Part shown: positions 10,122 through 19,873 of the stretch, in pieces
Position numbering within the stretch: the stretch's first letter is position 1
How the letters are laid out: the number at the start of each line of letters is the position of its first letter
Source: Astrothelium macrocarpum
Taxonomy: Eukaryota > Ascomycota > Dothideomycetes > Trypetheliales > Trypetheliaceae
Length of the DNA: 33,580 nt
Direction of reading: 5' to 3'
Assembly (NCBI GenBank): GCA_021030915.1
Contig: JAGEMR010000212.1
Location: 1 to 33,580, forward strand
Program-made: the position numbers and the translations under genes
The notes under the pieces: generated by a model
Database searches by the model: none
Seen by the model: only the letters and a program-made list of their open reading frames with translations
Told to the model about the DNA's origin: nothing

Positions 10122-12134
10122 TTACCAAGCATATCCATCATCAGCAGCTACGTCATTCTCACCTGTCCAATCTTCGTCCCCACTCTTTTCTGAGTCCATA
10201 AAATCATCCTCGTTGAAGAACTTTTCTCTGGGTCGCTGATTATCTATGATGATATCCACCATCTTACACATTCCCTGAATCACATCTTCGTGGTTCTCCT
10301 CTCCTTCACTCTGTGTCATTTCACTACTGCTTGACTCGGTCTGGGCAAGTCGTCGACTTTGACGTGTACGCCTTGAAGGTCCAGCGCTCACTGGACTTCG
10401 CTTCCGTGGCGAAATGGAAACCATGTCTAATTTCCGACGCCGGCCCACGTGTCCAGCCTCAACTTTATGAGGCATATCAACCTCAGGCATGGCAGGTAAA
10501 CTTTTAGAAGATTCCGAGTTCTTCCAATCTCGAAATGCCCGTAAAGACATTAGATTAGGATTGGGTGGGTCAGTCTTCCTCAGGAATACTTTCTGCATGC
10601 GAGGAATCCACTTGTCACGGAAATCAGCACGATCACGCCAACTACTGTTGAGGATGACTTTCAGCACCAACTTCCGCAAATCAGGCAGATCTGGAGCGGA
10701 ATCAACAAGAGATTGGAAAAAGTGAGTCGCTGCTTGTAGATTCTCCCATTTCCGTAGTTGAGTCATTTCCAAAACTCGCAGTGTTTGTGGCCAGCTAGGC
10801 GTCTCGTCTGATGCCAGTAAAGTATCGTATAGCGGGTCTGAATCACGTAGCATTGCGCTTCTTTCGTAGAAATATTTCATGTCCATCTCCAACAACTCAA
10901 GTCCAGGAGCAGTCCGCTTAAGGTGTGGTAGAAATGCCAAGTCCAAAGCACGGTTATGGACCAAGACCAACTCCTTCAAATGTAGCCCATGGCTCTCGAG
11001 GAAGCTATGCAGAGCCTCAGAATCAATCGATATGCAGTTCTCCAATTTGAACTTCTTAAGAGTCTGCGGGAGGCTCTTCAATAATAGACCATCGACTCCA
11101 AATGAGGACTGAAAACAAACACTCTCAAGCGCTGGCAAAATAGTAAAATTGATAGCCATTTCTTCTCCATACCGATGAAGAAGATGGGAGATGGTGAGGT
11201 GACGCAAAGCTTGAAATGCGCTCAATTCATGAGACTGCGCTATGGAAAGCAAGGCGTCGTTATCTCCGAACAGCCTGAAGTTCCATTTGAAGCTCCTGAG
11301 TCTTTGTTGAGAGCTCCCAAGGGCCGAGAAAAGGCTATCTGGATAACCCCACCGAACACTACGGTCGCGTTCGCGATAAGGTGGTAAGTCATCCTCCAGA
11401 TAAATGTACAATTCTGATAGCTGTGGAAGGTAAGGAATGATCTTTCCTAGATCAAACATGCCAAGACCGTGAGTCTTCTTGGCAAGTATTGACCCGGCTT
11501 CCAATTCCAATCGTTTTACTTTGACACCATAGTTTAAGCTTAGTCTACTAGCCTCTTCGTCACCGTGAGCAAGGAGTGCCAGTAGTTCGTGTGGTCGACT
11601 GCGATCAAGTAAGGGTGGGTTGCGAAGTAGTGCGGAAAGAGCGGCTTCAGTGAACAATTTACAAACGCAAGCCGTGTCGACTATCCAAGTGATGGCTTTC
11701 TTCAAGTTTTGGTCCTCATAGCGCAAAGCTTCAAACGCGTAAGAGAATATCTCGAGGAGAATCTCATAAGGCAAGGTAGACCAGGGCGGAATAACTCCAT
11801 CTGACTTTACAGAACCTTTTTGAACGACAGTCGATGTCTTGCTGACAGTATTCGCTGACACTGTTGGCCTCGCATCGTTGCGCCGCTTGGTTTTGCGTGG
11901 AGACGGTTGGGAATTTGAGGTTTGACTGCTTGGTCCAGGCGCAGCAGCTCGTTTTTGTCGCTTCGGCGGAGGCGACTCATCCTCGGAAACCGATGAGATG
12001 TGTTCATCTTCGGTCTCATCGGAGCTATCCTCCCGATATGAAATTGAAGTTCGAGATGACCGCTTCAGACCATCACGTGCCTGGCGCTGAGAGGTCCGAT
12101 TTCTCTCCCGCAAATTCCGAACAGCATTGGCCAT
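10122..12134 (-). CDS. F-box protein with leucine-rich-repeat-like region
   Basis: Intronless, 670 residues. The F-box lies at about 115-160 (PPWSTLPYEILLEIFSYAFE), the segment that in this class binds Skp1 and recruits substrates to an SCF ubiquitin ligase. It is followed by irregular leucine-rich repeats through about residue 500 (LPQLSELYIYL, FQALRHLTISHLL, LKKFKLENCISID, LKELVLVHNRALDLAFLP), the likely substrate-binding face. The N-terminal ~110 residues are acidic/Ser-rich with a nuclear-signal-like PPPKRQKR. The C-terminus holds a basic patch (GRRRKLDMVSISPRKRSP) and then an acidic tail, suggesting a nuclear protein. The start ATG is the first of the frame. Substrate unknown, and no specific yeast ortholog is claimed. 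Confidence 0.85.
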   Translation of the reverse strand: MANAVRNLRERNRTSQRQARDGLKRSSRTSISYREDSSDETEDEHISSVSEDESPPPKRQKRAAAPGPSSQTSNSQPSPRKTKRRNDARPTVSANTVSKTSTVVQKGSVKSDGVIPPWSTLPYEILLEIFSYAFEALRYEDQNLKKAITWIVDTACVCKLFTEAALSALLRNPPLLDRSRPHELLALLAHGDEEASRLSLNYGVKVKRLELEAGSILAKKTHGLGMFDLGKIIPYLPQLSELYIYLEDDLPPYRERDRSVRWGYPDSLFSALGSSQQRLRSFKWNFRLFGDNDALLSIAQSHELSAFQALRHLTISHLLHRYGEEMAINFTILPALESVCFQSSFGVDGLLLKSLPQTLKKFKLENCISIDSEALHSFLESHGLHLKELVLVHNRALDLAFLPHLKRTAPGLELLEMDMKYFYERSAMLRDSDPLYDTLLASDETPSWPQTLRVLEMTQLRKWENLQAATHFFQSLVDSAPDLPDLRKLVLKVILNSSWRDRADFRDKWIPRMQKVFLRKTDPPNPNLMSLRAFRDWKNSESSKSLPAMPEVDMPHKVEAGHVGRRRKLDMVSISPRKRSPVSAGPSRRTRQSRRLAQTESSSSEMTQSEGEENHEDVIQGMCKMVDIIIDNQRPREKFFNEDDFMDSEKSGDEDWTGENDVAADDGYAW

Positions 12135-13148
12135 TGTAAATTACATTTCAAAGACAAAGTTCGATTGGTTGATGAGCGACAGCACGCTCCAAGTCATATG
12201 ATCAACAATTTGGGGGGAAAGCAATGGGATGAAGGTGAGGTGGTGATCCCAGGTTAGTCAGAGAGTGGACGAGTGATGACGACGGCCGCCTTGTGGACTA
12301 GCCCAATTCGGAATAACCATCGTCACTTCCCGCATTTCCTCTCATAACGTGCGCTTTGTTCCAGTTCACTTCGTACCCTCATGTGCATCATTGGGTGATG
12401 CAAAGCAAATCTGACGATGCATAAATGATCAGACCTTGATGCCTACAGACTCAAAGAGCGACGATACATGTCTGCTCCACTACCACACAGGTGGACCTCA
12501 GGAGTGGATCGCATAAATTCTGATCGACATCAGCTAGACGGGCACTCCGAGAGACCTCATGTCAACTCTTTAAGGATTCTGTTTCCACTTTACACGTCCC
12601 GTGCAGTCAGACCGGCCACATATCCTTCCGTTTCTTCTGATCCATCAAAATCTCTTTGATGCCTAATTTTTATGCCTTGTCTAATTTCGGCTGTGTGTGT
12701 TTTGAAATTGGATAGATCCTGCCCCTGGTTGTCCGGTCATTTATAATAAAATGTCATTTTTTAGCCATGTTGCTCTTGTCAGGCCTTACCGCAAAGCGAT
12801 AGAGCTCTGCTTGTTGAAGAAATGTATAAATGAAATAAACCTAGAATTCAAGATGGAGATCGGCTTGGGAGTTATACGCTCGTTCGACGCGACATCCTCA
12901 CAGCGTTCCTTCTCCAGCTCGACAGACCTCAGCGAATCCAGCCTAACGTTACAGCAGCAATTACTCGTCTCGCTTTTGCAGTGCTCTCCCTCGACCAGAG
13001 CATGATTCTGATTGGCGATGGCATTCCCGTTCCATGGGGCATTTTGGTTACTCTGGCCCGAAATTTTATATAACATTTGCCTTTAGGGCTGAAGCAAGGC
13101 AGAATCGTAAACCGGGTCTGCATTTTATGCGCTTCCGCTCGCCATTAG
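12135..13148. other. F-box promoter and noncoding spacer
   Basis: About 1 kb upstream of the F-box gene. Several short overlapping open frames occur on both strands, but none has a domain, a convincing start context or splice signals. No repeat, RNA gene or clear regulatory cluster was seen. Confidence 0.4.
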
Positions 13149-13490
13149 CTAAAGAGAGTAATACGGATCCCCCTGTATAGGACTCGGAAACTCGGCCTTC
13201 AATTTAATCCGTATCAAAGGTAAAGAGCTACAGCTAAGCATCAACGAATCGGAAGAAATCCAATCGTTCCCGAATTTTTCATCTAGGTATCTTCTGATAT
13301 TTCCCTCTTGCATGTTTCCCTGACCGTTGTCACTGTCCACAATCAGCACTTGAATTATTGTCCAATTTTGGTTCCAATGGTATGTACAACATGTTTTCGA
13401 AAGAGTTTGCACCAAGGGTTGCAATAAGAAATGTCGCTCGCGACCGCGAGAGATATAATTTGCCGCACTCTTGTGAAGGGGGCTCTTCAA
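13149..13490 (-). CDS. Doubtful 113-codon open frame overlapping a repeat arm
   Basis: Open minus-strand frame with a fairly protein-like C-terminal half (GNIRRYLDEKFGNDWI, LPLIRIKLKAEFPSPIQGD), but its N-terminal third is encoded by the 49-bp repeat arm at 13412-13460. There is no signal peptide, domain or neighbour relationship, and no family is recognised. It may be an orphan gene, a remnant or chance. Confidence 0.2.
   Translation of the reverse strand: MKSPLHKSAANYISRGRERHFLLQPLVQTLSKTCCTYHWNQNWTIIQVLIVDSDNGQGNMQEGNIRRYLDEKFGNDWISSDSLMLSCSSLPLIRIKLKAEFPSPIQGDPYYSL
13412..13460 (-). repeat. Left arm of a 49-bp inverted repeat
   Basis: Read on the minus strand, this 49-nt segment matches 13593-13641 on the plus strand with five mismatches, including 22 identical bases in a row. 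It contains a small hairpin, CTCGC-GGTC-GCGAG. The arms are 132 bp apart. A third, more diverged direct copy lies near 15035-15080. Confidence 0.85.
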
Positions 13491-13592
13491 CTATAGCGAA
13501 CGAAAACTCTTTGAGATTTATGTCTTAATGAATTATTTACTCTCTTCAGTTGTTTGAAGTGGTATGGGGTTCTCCGTATGAGGCGTGCGATC

Positions 13593-13641
13593 AATTATAT
13601 ATCTCGCTTTCGCGAGCGACATTTCTTATTGCATCCCCTGG
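13593..13641 (+). repeat. Right arm of the 49-bp inverted repeat
   Basis: Inverted partner of 13412-13460. The internal hairpin is kept as CTCGC-TTTC-GCGAG: the stem is unchanged while the loop differs from the left arm. The arm ends 18 bp before the proposed ATG of the surface-protein gene, so it lies in that gene's 5' untranslated or promoter region. Confidence 0.85.
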
Positions 13642-13659
13642 CATTTGATCTGTCATTAC

Positions 13660-14739
13660 ATGCTAAGGGAAACATGTCTTCAGTCATCATCGAAGTCGCA
13701 CATCCTCGGCTCACTGACATCAACATTTACTCCGCCCTCTGACTGCTCGACAGCCCAGTTCTCCCCTGGTTGGTTCTCCGCTGGTACTGCCAGTTACTTG
13801 CAAGCTCACCAAGCGAAATCTTGCACCACAACGACGACGTCCACTAATTCGACTATCATCTCACCGTGGCCGCTCGCGAAAGCGGCTGGATCGTGTTGGC
13901 CTACTGCAACTGTCTCGCCACCTGCAACCGCCTTTGGTGGATGGGGCTTCTACTCGCCCGGCCTAGTATGTCCTCTGGGATATGAGACCGCCTGTGCCAC
14001 TGTTGAAGGCCAATCGGCTACGCAGCTCAGCGGATACTCACAATTTGACTTTCAATTCCCAGCAACAGCGGAGGAGACAATTTTTGGATGCTGTCCATCG
14101 TATGTATGATGTCTTAGCTACAATACCCTCGCATCATTTTTCTTTATTTCAATCATATGTGAGATTCATAACCAGAGCTGACGTATATGTTGAAGTGGTT
14201 ACTCTTGTGCCAAGGATGATGCCGGTTGGCAAACCTGTGTGGCTCTTGCTACCTCAACATCCTTTCCGGCAGCGACGTGCGAAAGCGATGGAATTGAGAC
14301 AGGCGGAACGATGATGAATATACCATATACAACGGGTAGCACGACTGTGACTCAGATCACGCTATATGGTCTACTGATTCAACTGGATCAGAAATCGGGA
14401 GACCAATCTCTTCTTGCTCCTGCTTCAACGGCATCCGCATCACTGCCGACATCGACCATGTCGACATCGATTTTACCAACATCAACATCACCAAACGCAT
14501 ACAGTGGTAGTAGCAGCATCAATAATCATGGCAACGGCAATGGTAATCTTTCCGCTGGTGCTATAGCTGGTATAGTCATCTCTATCCTTGGTGTTTTGGC
14601 CATCCTCGGTGGTGCTTTCTACTGGCTCGGTGTACGTCAATCGAGGAGTGGAAGCCATGGATCCGAGGCCAGCAATCCGCGTCGAACCACACTCGTTAAG
14701 AGAGGCAAACCACAACGACCCATGAACTGGAAGCTGTGA
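13660..14739 (+). CDS. Single-pass cell-surface protein with Cys-rich ectodomain
   Basis: Exons 13660-14099 and 14196-14739 (96-nt intron, GTATGT...GAAG) give 327 residues. The splice restores a Cys-rich run, GCCPSGYSCAKDDAGWQTC. Order: short N-terminus, FTPPSDCS segment and Cys-containing ectodomain (about 20-200), Ser/Thr-rich stalk (about 215-260), one transmembrane helix (about 267-292, AGAIAGIVISILGVLAILGG), then a short basic cytoplasmic tail. This layout is common in fungal wall or plasma-membrane sensor-like proteins of unknown function. There is no cleavable signal peptide from the chosen ATG; an upstream exon, a type III topology or a lost 5' end are all possible. The open frame continues upstream into the repeat arm without an ATG. 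Convergent with the HIS5 gene. Confidence 0.7.
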
Positions 14740-15432
14740 ACCGTCCCGTGGTCTATGAGAAGTACTCCAAGAACGTCTCAGCGGAGCTGCCACGAAACCG
14801 AATGGCGCCCGTCGAGATGGAGTAGTCCGGTTCCAAGACCCAGGGAGAGTGCTACCAGAAGTTGCAATGAGACATTTCAATCGCGATCGCAACACATGTC
14901 ACCGCTGCAGGCTTCATAGGGAGGACCCCATACCGTTGTAAGCCATTGGAGCTCGTCAACAATTCAATAAGAAATATCTCTCAAGCTTTTCTTGATTATT
15001 GTTGCAGAGGTTCTCATTTTAAAGCATGTGGCGGTTATATCTTCGGTCATCGTGGGTGACATATCTTATTGCAACCACGGGCGGTGCGTCTGCAAAATCA
15101 ACTAAAAGCATTGCCCGCCCATTTAGGAGAATAATTGCCGATTCGGTAGGAGAATGATATAGACCATACATAAATGATCAATGTGGCGAACCAGCCTGTG
15201 TGGGAATTGGATGGTCATACAGTTTGATACGAACTTCATGTCATAAGGGTAGATGAGCAGTGGGAAGACCATTACTGCTGATTACGAGATTGAAATTTTA
15301 TCGAGCTTCTTCAAAGTCGCAAAAATAATGTGTAATTTTGGACACGAGCTCCTTTTCGGCGTTCATAAGTGACTCTTGATCTATTTTGCACGATCTCTAC
15401 TGTATCCAGTTTGTCATTGCATTTCCATGCCT
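14740..15432. other. Convergent spacer holding a third repeat copy
   Basis: 3' ends of the surface-protein gene and HIS5 face each other here. A diverged repeat copy is at 15035-15080. A weaker inverted match, centred on TTTCTTATTG read on the minus strand, occurs near 14961-14985. No gene was seen. Confidence 0.45.
15035..15080 (+). repeat. Diverged third copy of the repeat flanking the surface-protein gene
   Basis: Matches the arms at 13412-13460 and 13593-13641: TTATATCT, then GACATaTCTTATTGCAACC (18 of 19 identical to the left arm). Several differences are transitions, and the internal stem is partly lost. With the other two it brackets the surface-protein gene. Confidence 0.6.
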
Positions 15433-16782
15433 TTATGCAACAATATCATTCGCCTGGTCCTCCCGGCGTGCCTCCTCTTTTGTGCCATTCACCGATGCCT
15501 TACCGCTGGAAATACTTGCCAGCACAGCCCCAAGCCTATCCAAAAGCTTGTCAACCTCATTTTCCGTCCCGACTGTGATCCTCAAACAGCCCACGCAGCC
15601 TAGCTCTTTTCCGCGAAATCTTACTACAACCTGATGCTGCTCCGCTAGACTTTCGTACACTTTCAGGGCAGTCTCATTGCTAGGCTTTCCTCCTTGATCT
15701 CGCGGCCCGTCAAGCATCTCAACGAGCAAGAAATTTGCATCCAAGCCACCTATTATGCGGCCTACCTCTGGGATCTTCGGCAATGCAGCAACCATTCTGT
15801 CCCTCTGAAGAAGAATCTTCTTCCTTGTCTCCCTCATGCTTGCAAGCCCTTCTTGACTCAGAGCAGCAGACGCAATCTGACTCGTAGGGTCGCTGATGTT
15901 GTACGGGGCCTTGAAATTGTTGAGCAATTGAGCGACTTCTGGGCTGGCAAAAGCAGCGCCTAGCCGGATACCTGCGAGTCCGAAGGCTTTGGACAAGGTC
16001 TGCATGACGACGAGATTCGGCCACTCGAGTACCCATTCGGCAAGACTTGAGCCGTCGGGCGCGAAATCAATGTACGCCTCATCGAGCGTAACGACGCCGT
16101 TCCATGTCGGGTGCTGTAACACTTTTTCGATGGCTGACTTCTGAATCAGACGACCTGTGGGATTGCCCGGCGAGCAGATGTAGACTAATTTAATAGACGG
16201 GTCTGCAGCAAGCTTTTCGTTGATTGCTTCGGGTCGAAGGTTGAAACTAGAATCCTGCGTTTCGAGAGGCACGGTAACAATCTCAACATCATTGACGCAG
16301 GCGCTCACACTGTACATGCCATATGTTGGTGGGCAAATGAGGAGTTTGTCTCGGCCAGGAGCGCAGAAACATCTCTGTAGTGCGTCAATGGCTTCATCAG
16401 AACCGACGCCGACGAAGAGGTTGTCTGGTGTAAGATTAGATGTTGTGTGAATGTGTGTATTCCTCAGATTGCAAAGTAGCTGCTTGAGATCTCGTTGATG
16501 ACTATTCCCAAGTCAATTGGCATTTTTGTCAATACGGCATTGAATGTCTCACGGGTCAGGATATCTGTTTAAACCATGCAAGTCAACGTTTGCGAGAGCA
16601 CTCGATTGAGCTGATTTGGCACTTTTGAAATTCGGTGGGCCGAAGGCGTTTTCGTTGGCATCAAGGAGAATATTCGTCCCATCGTCTTGATAGTCATCTC
16701 GAGCACAACGGTACGGCTGTAATTTCAAAATATTGGGCCTAACGCATGTTTGAAGGTCGAACCCGTTTTTGTTCGGCGCCAT
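15433..16782 (-). CDS. his5: Histidinol-phosphate aminotransferase
   Basis: PLP enzyme of histidine biosynthesis, converting imidazole acetol phosphate and glutamate to histidinol phosphate and 2-oxoglutarate, expected in the cytosol. Exons 16782-16553 and 16501-15433 (51-nt intron) give 432 residues, with the splice inside the conserved NRYPDPHQRDLK. The PLP Schiff-base lysine is Lys248 in QTLSKAFGLAGIRLG. Other class-I/II fold markers are LDANENAFGPP near the N-terminus, VGVGSDEAID, SPGNPTG (Asn190), and LDEAYIDF (Asp217, Tyr220). The C-terminal LRITVGTENEVDKLLDRL carries the substrate-carboxylate Arg. A Gcn4/CpcA-type site lies 132 bp upstream of the ATG. Tandem behind the Bir1 gene on the same strand. 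Confidence 0.95.
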
Positions 16783-17183
16783 GAAAAGAGAAAAGTTCCA
16801 AAAATTCCAAGGCCAATGGCAATGATCGGAAACGAAAAAACTGGAGGGTTTTAGGCCGTTGTTCTAACCGCATATTAATTATCCCCGCCCACAACAAAGA
16901 GCATGTTCACGAATGAGTCACTGTTTAGAAAATTTTGATCCTTGATTAATTGCCAAGATGACGCAATCTAGAATGCCTCAAAGGCAATGCACCAAAACGA
17001 GTCCAGCAGAAATGCTAGACAACCAACATTGGCTACAACATATCCCCAATGCGCCAAAGACATCACCAGCCATGACCGAATCATTCCATAACGTAAACAT
17101 GCTCCAGTCTTTGACACAAGACATCGAGCATGCTTGTACACAAAGCCATCAACGACACCCCAACACCACAACCAACTCAATAT
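16783..17183 (-). promoter_or_regulatory. HIS5 promoter and Bir1 3' flank
   Basis: 401 bp between two minus-strand genes. It contains the TGAGTCA site at 16914-16920 and an inverted CCAAT motif inside CCAATGG (16813-16819), about 30 bp from the HIS5 ATG. Plus-strand open frames here are low-complexity antisense to the Bir1 3' end. Confidence 0.6.
16914..16920 (-). promoter_or_regulatory. TGAGTCA, Gcn4/CpcA-type amino-acid control element
   Basis: Perfect TGASTCA 7-mer 132 bp upstream of the HIS5 ATG. In fungi this element is bound by the bZIP factor Gcn4/CPC1/CpcA, which induces histidine-pathway genes during amino-acid starvation. Its position in a histidine gene promoter makes a functional role likely. 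Confidence 0.75.
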
Positions 17184-19551
17184 TCAAATACATTCAATTC
17201 CCTCCAAACTTTTCATCGCCTTCACCCCCTGCGTTTCAAAAATCCCCACCAAGCGCTCACAATCCCGCCGCAACTTCTCCTCCCCTCTACTCGCATTATT
17301 CTTGATCCACTCCTCCACACTCATCTTCTTCTCCGGACTCGTCAGCTCCGCACTCGCGGTCCGCAGCGCATCCGTCAGCGTCATGTTCTCCTTGTCCGGC
17401 GAGGCCAGAAACACCGTTTCCAGATCCGCCGCTTCCCACGGGAAGGCGCTGACCAGCCTGCCGTTGATGACGTTCCGTTTCGAGGGCGATGCAGCCGGTG
17501 TGGCTAGCGCGAGAGGGATCCGGATGGTTTGCGTTTGGCCCTTTGTTGGGGATAGTACGGGGGTTGGCTGGTGTGCGGATTTGACTTTGGATGATGGAGG
17601 ATGGTTTTCTGCATCTGATGATTGAGGCGAGACAGATGCTGTTAGCTGCCTTGGAGCTGGTGATGTCGCTTGCCGAGGAAGTACTTGCATAGCTTGGCGT
17701 TGTTCCGGCTTGTTAGTTTCAACATCCACTGCGATCATTCCTGATTTAGCAGCCTCTGCGTCCGACATAACGACTTCTGGCGCCACAGCCTCAGTATCAG
17801 CCATGACAAAATCCGGCTCGACAGCCTCGCCGTCCGACATGATCGAGTCTGGCATAATGTCATGTCGGATAACTGTGGAACCCTCGCTATTCTGAGATGT
17901 GTCTGCCAAAGATGATTCGAGCGCGTCTTTGGAACCTTTCTTCCCTTTCTGACCTCTTTGCTTTGCTTTGGCTTTTGCATCCGCAACCTGAGAAGCTATC
18001 AAGCTGCTACTATCAAATTCTGCTGTGCTGCTCTCCTCAAGTCCATTCTTCATCCTCTTGTTTCCCTTTGGCTGAACGGGTCCCTCTTCTGGGTCCACTG
18101 ATGGCACAACCGTATCGTGTGGTTGATTTACTTTTTCCACACCTTCACTTGTTCTCTTCTTTCCTCGTGGGGTGCTTTCTTCTTTTTGAGACACCAATGA
18201 CGCTTCTAATGCTGCTTGTAGTTCTGAGTGAAGCTGGCTTTGGTCATCACTGAGTCTTTGCTCTTGCTTTGCAGGTTTGGACCGCTGAGCCCGTCCTTTT
18301 TTCGGACGGGGCTCGACCACTGAGGCATCCTCGGCCACGGATTGGTTCGCAGCCTCGGCATTGCCTTTCCGTGTTCTTTTCGCTTTTGGTGGTTCTGGTT
18401 CAGGGCTAGGCGATGATCCTAGAAGACCATGCATGCTTGATTTGAGCGTATCCGGTACTCCTTCATCGATACTTGTAGATGCATACTCAGCCAGAGTATC
18501 AGCTTTGGTGGTCTTCTTTGTCTTCTTCCCTGTTACTTTGGCCTTTTTGCTTCTTTTTCCGCCTTTAACTGTTGTAGAGACGGCAGTCGCGGAAGTAGCA
18601 GTGGTCAAGACGCTTTCATCCTCATTAGGGGGTTGACCTAGCGACATGAATGACGGGGCTTCGGAAAAGCTTGTAGCGTTTGATTGTGAAGAGATCCTGG
18701 AGGTTTTGGACGTTCTTGATTGACGGCCTTTCTTCCCACGAGAGGCCTTTTCGGTGGTAGTGCTAATATTGTTGAGCTGATTAAAGAAGTAACAACCCGG
18801 TGAGCGACGTCGATGTTCTTCCCTAGCTTATTTTAGTCACGCTTTCTACATTCTCAGAGATATTAACAAACTCACAGTGGGTCATCTTTGGGCTCCCAAC
18901 CATCGAGAGCTAGTCCACAATAAAAGCATGTCACTGCGTCATCGGTATCTGGAGTAGGGTCATAGCACCATCCGGCGTCAACCATCTAAAAATGTTATAA
19001 GTCACTGCGCAGACACGCAAGTGTTTGCATGTCAATACCTTTTTAGTTTTGCACTTCCATCCCTTCTTGCTTTCATGCGGCCACTGATCTCGAAAAGTCA
19101 TAGTCCTTGCGTCCACCATTTTCTCGTCGAATGGGTCCTTTTCTTGTCGATTGGGATCGTCAAGACGGAGGCTGACGTGTGCGTAAATCGCCCAGCCACA
19201 ATCTGCTGAATGTTTGAGATGTTCTTCTGCAGGCTCGTTTGAAGGTTCCCATCTGTCAAGCGAACGCTCGCACATAAAGCAAGTAACGTTGTCGTGACTG
19301 GATGAACTGGGTTTGTAGAAGAAACCCGCGCGCGCAAGCTGCATAATCCTGTCAGCAAAAAAGCGACGCGAGCTGCTCTTGAGAGCATGTCAACGTACTG
19401 CTTCCGGAGTGGGCGTTTTGTGAGGCCATGTTATCTTTGTGGTGGTTTTCTTCTTGGCATTAGATGAAGAGCGCGGCTTCTTTATTTGATGTGGTTGTTC
19501 AAAAGTTGCTAGGCGACCAACAAGTGTGTGAACATGCTCTGGCAAAGGCAT
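17184..19551 (-). CDS. bir1: Survivin/Bir1 homolog, chromosomal passenger complex subunit
   Basis: Expected to act with Aurora B and INCENP at centromeres and the spindle midzone. Exons 19551-19399, 19338-19039, 18985-18876 and 18822-17184 (introns 60, 53 and 53 nt) give 733 residues. BIR1 has Cys71, Cys74, His91, Cys98; BIR2 has Cys171, Cys174, His191, Cys198. Both show C-x2-C-x16-H-x6-C with identical spacing, and BIR2 is split by an intron. A long disordered, charged region (about 210-640) has many Ser/Thr-Pro sites and KR-rich nuclear signals. Degenerate 12-residue repeats around MSDGEAVEPD lie at about 17745-17865. The C-terminus (MSVEEWIKNNASRGEEKLRR...LEGIECI) looks like a conserved helical tail. 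Two BIRs and a long tail match S. pombe Bir1-type rather than short animal survivin. Divergent from TAM41, starts 323 bp apart. Confidence 0.93.
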
Positions 19552-19873
19552 TGTGATTGAATGTGGAGCATGAACTGGTATTCAATTGGTAATGGGCAGG
19601 CAAAATAGTGGGAACGGTTTGTAGAGAATGGCTAGTCAAGCGCGTTGTTTACCCTCCCGTGGTACCCCAGCAAAACCCCCGAGCTTCCGGTGCAAAATGC
19701 GGTCATAGCTTAGTCACTCTACCACCTGAACAGAATAAATCAGTCCTCAGTTTCCCCTTCCACCTTATTTGCTTTCCTTTCGCAGGTCCAGCATTCCGGC
19801 ATGGCTCATGCTTCGTGCTGGTTATCCTTCTGAGGCTGGCAATGCATTCTACAAATCCTCTTGAGCTCTCCCG
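19552..19873. promoter_or_regulatory. Bidirectional promoter of bir1 and tam41
   Basis: 322 bp separate the two divergent ATGs, so elements are probably shared. An ATTGG (CCAAT on the minus strand) at 19585-19589 lies 34 bp upstream of the bir1 ATG. No cell-cycle MCB motif (ACGCGT) was found. Confidence 0.55.

Noticed and set aside
12751..13123. Short frames on both strands upstream of the F-box gene
   Set aside because: Overlapping in several frames, no splice signals or recognisable family; treated as noncoding.
16958..17625. Plus-strand frames of 115-163 codons near the HIS5 and Bir1 genes
   Set aside because: Mostly antisense to the conserved Bir1 C-terminus, low complexity, with no domain or splice support.
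19690..19740. Possible tRNA, suggested by GGTCATAGCTTAGTC
   Set aside because: No matching B-box (GGTTCRANNCC) or acceptor-stem pairing could be found nearby.
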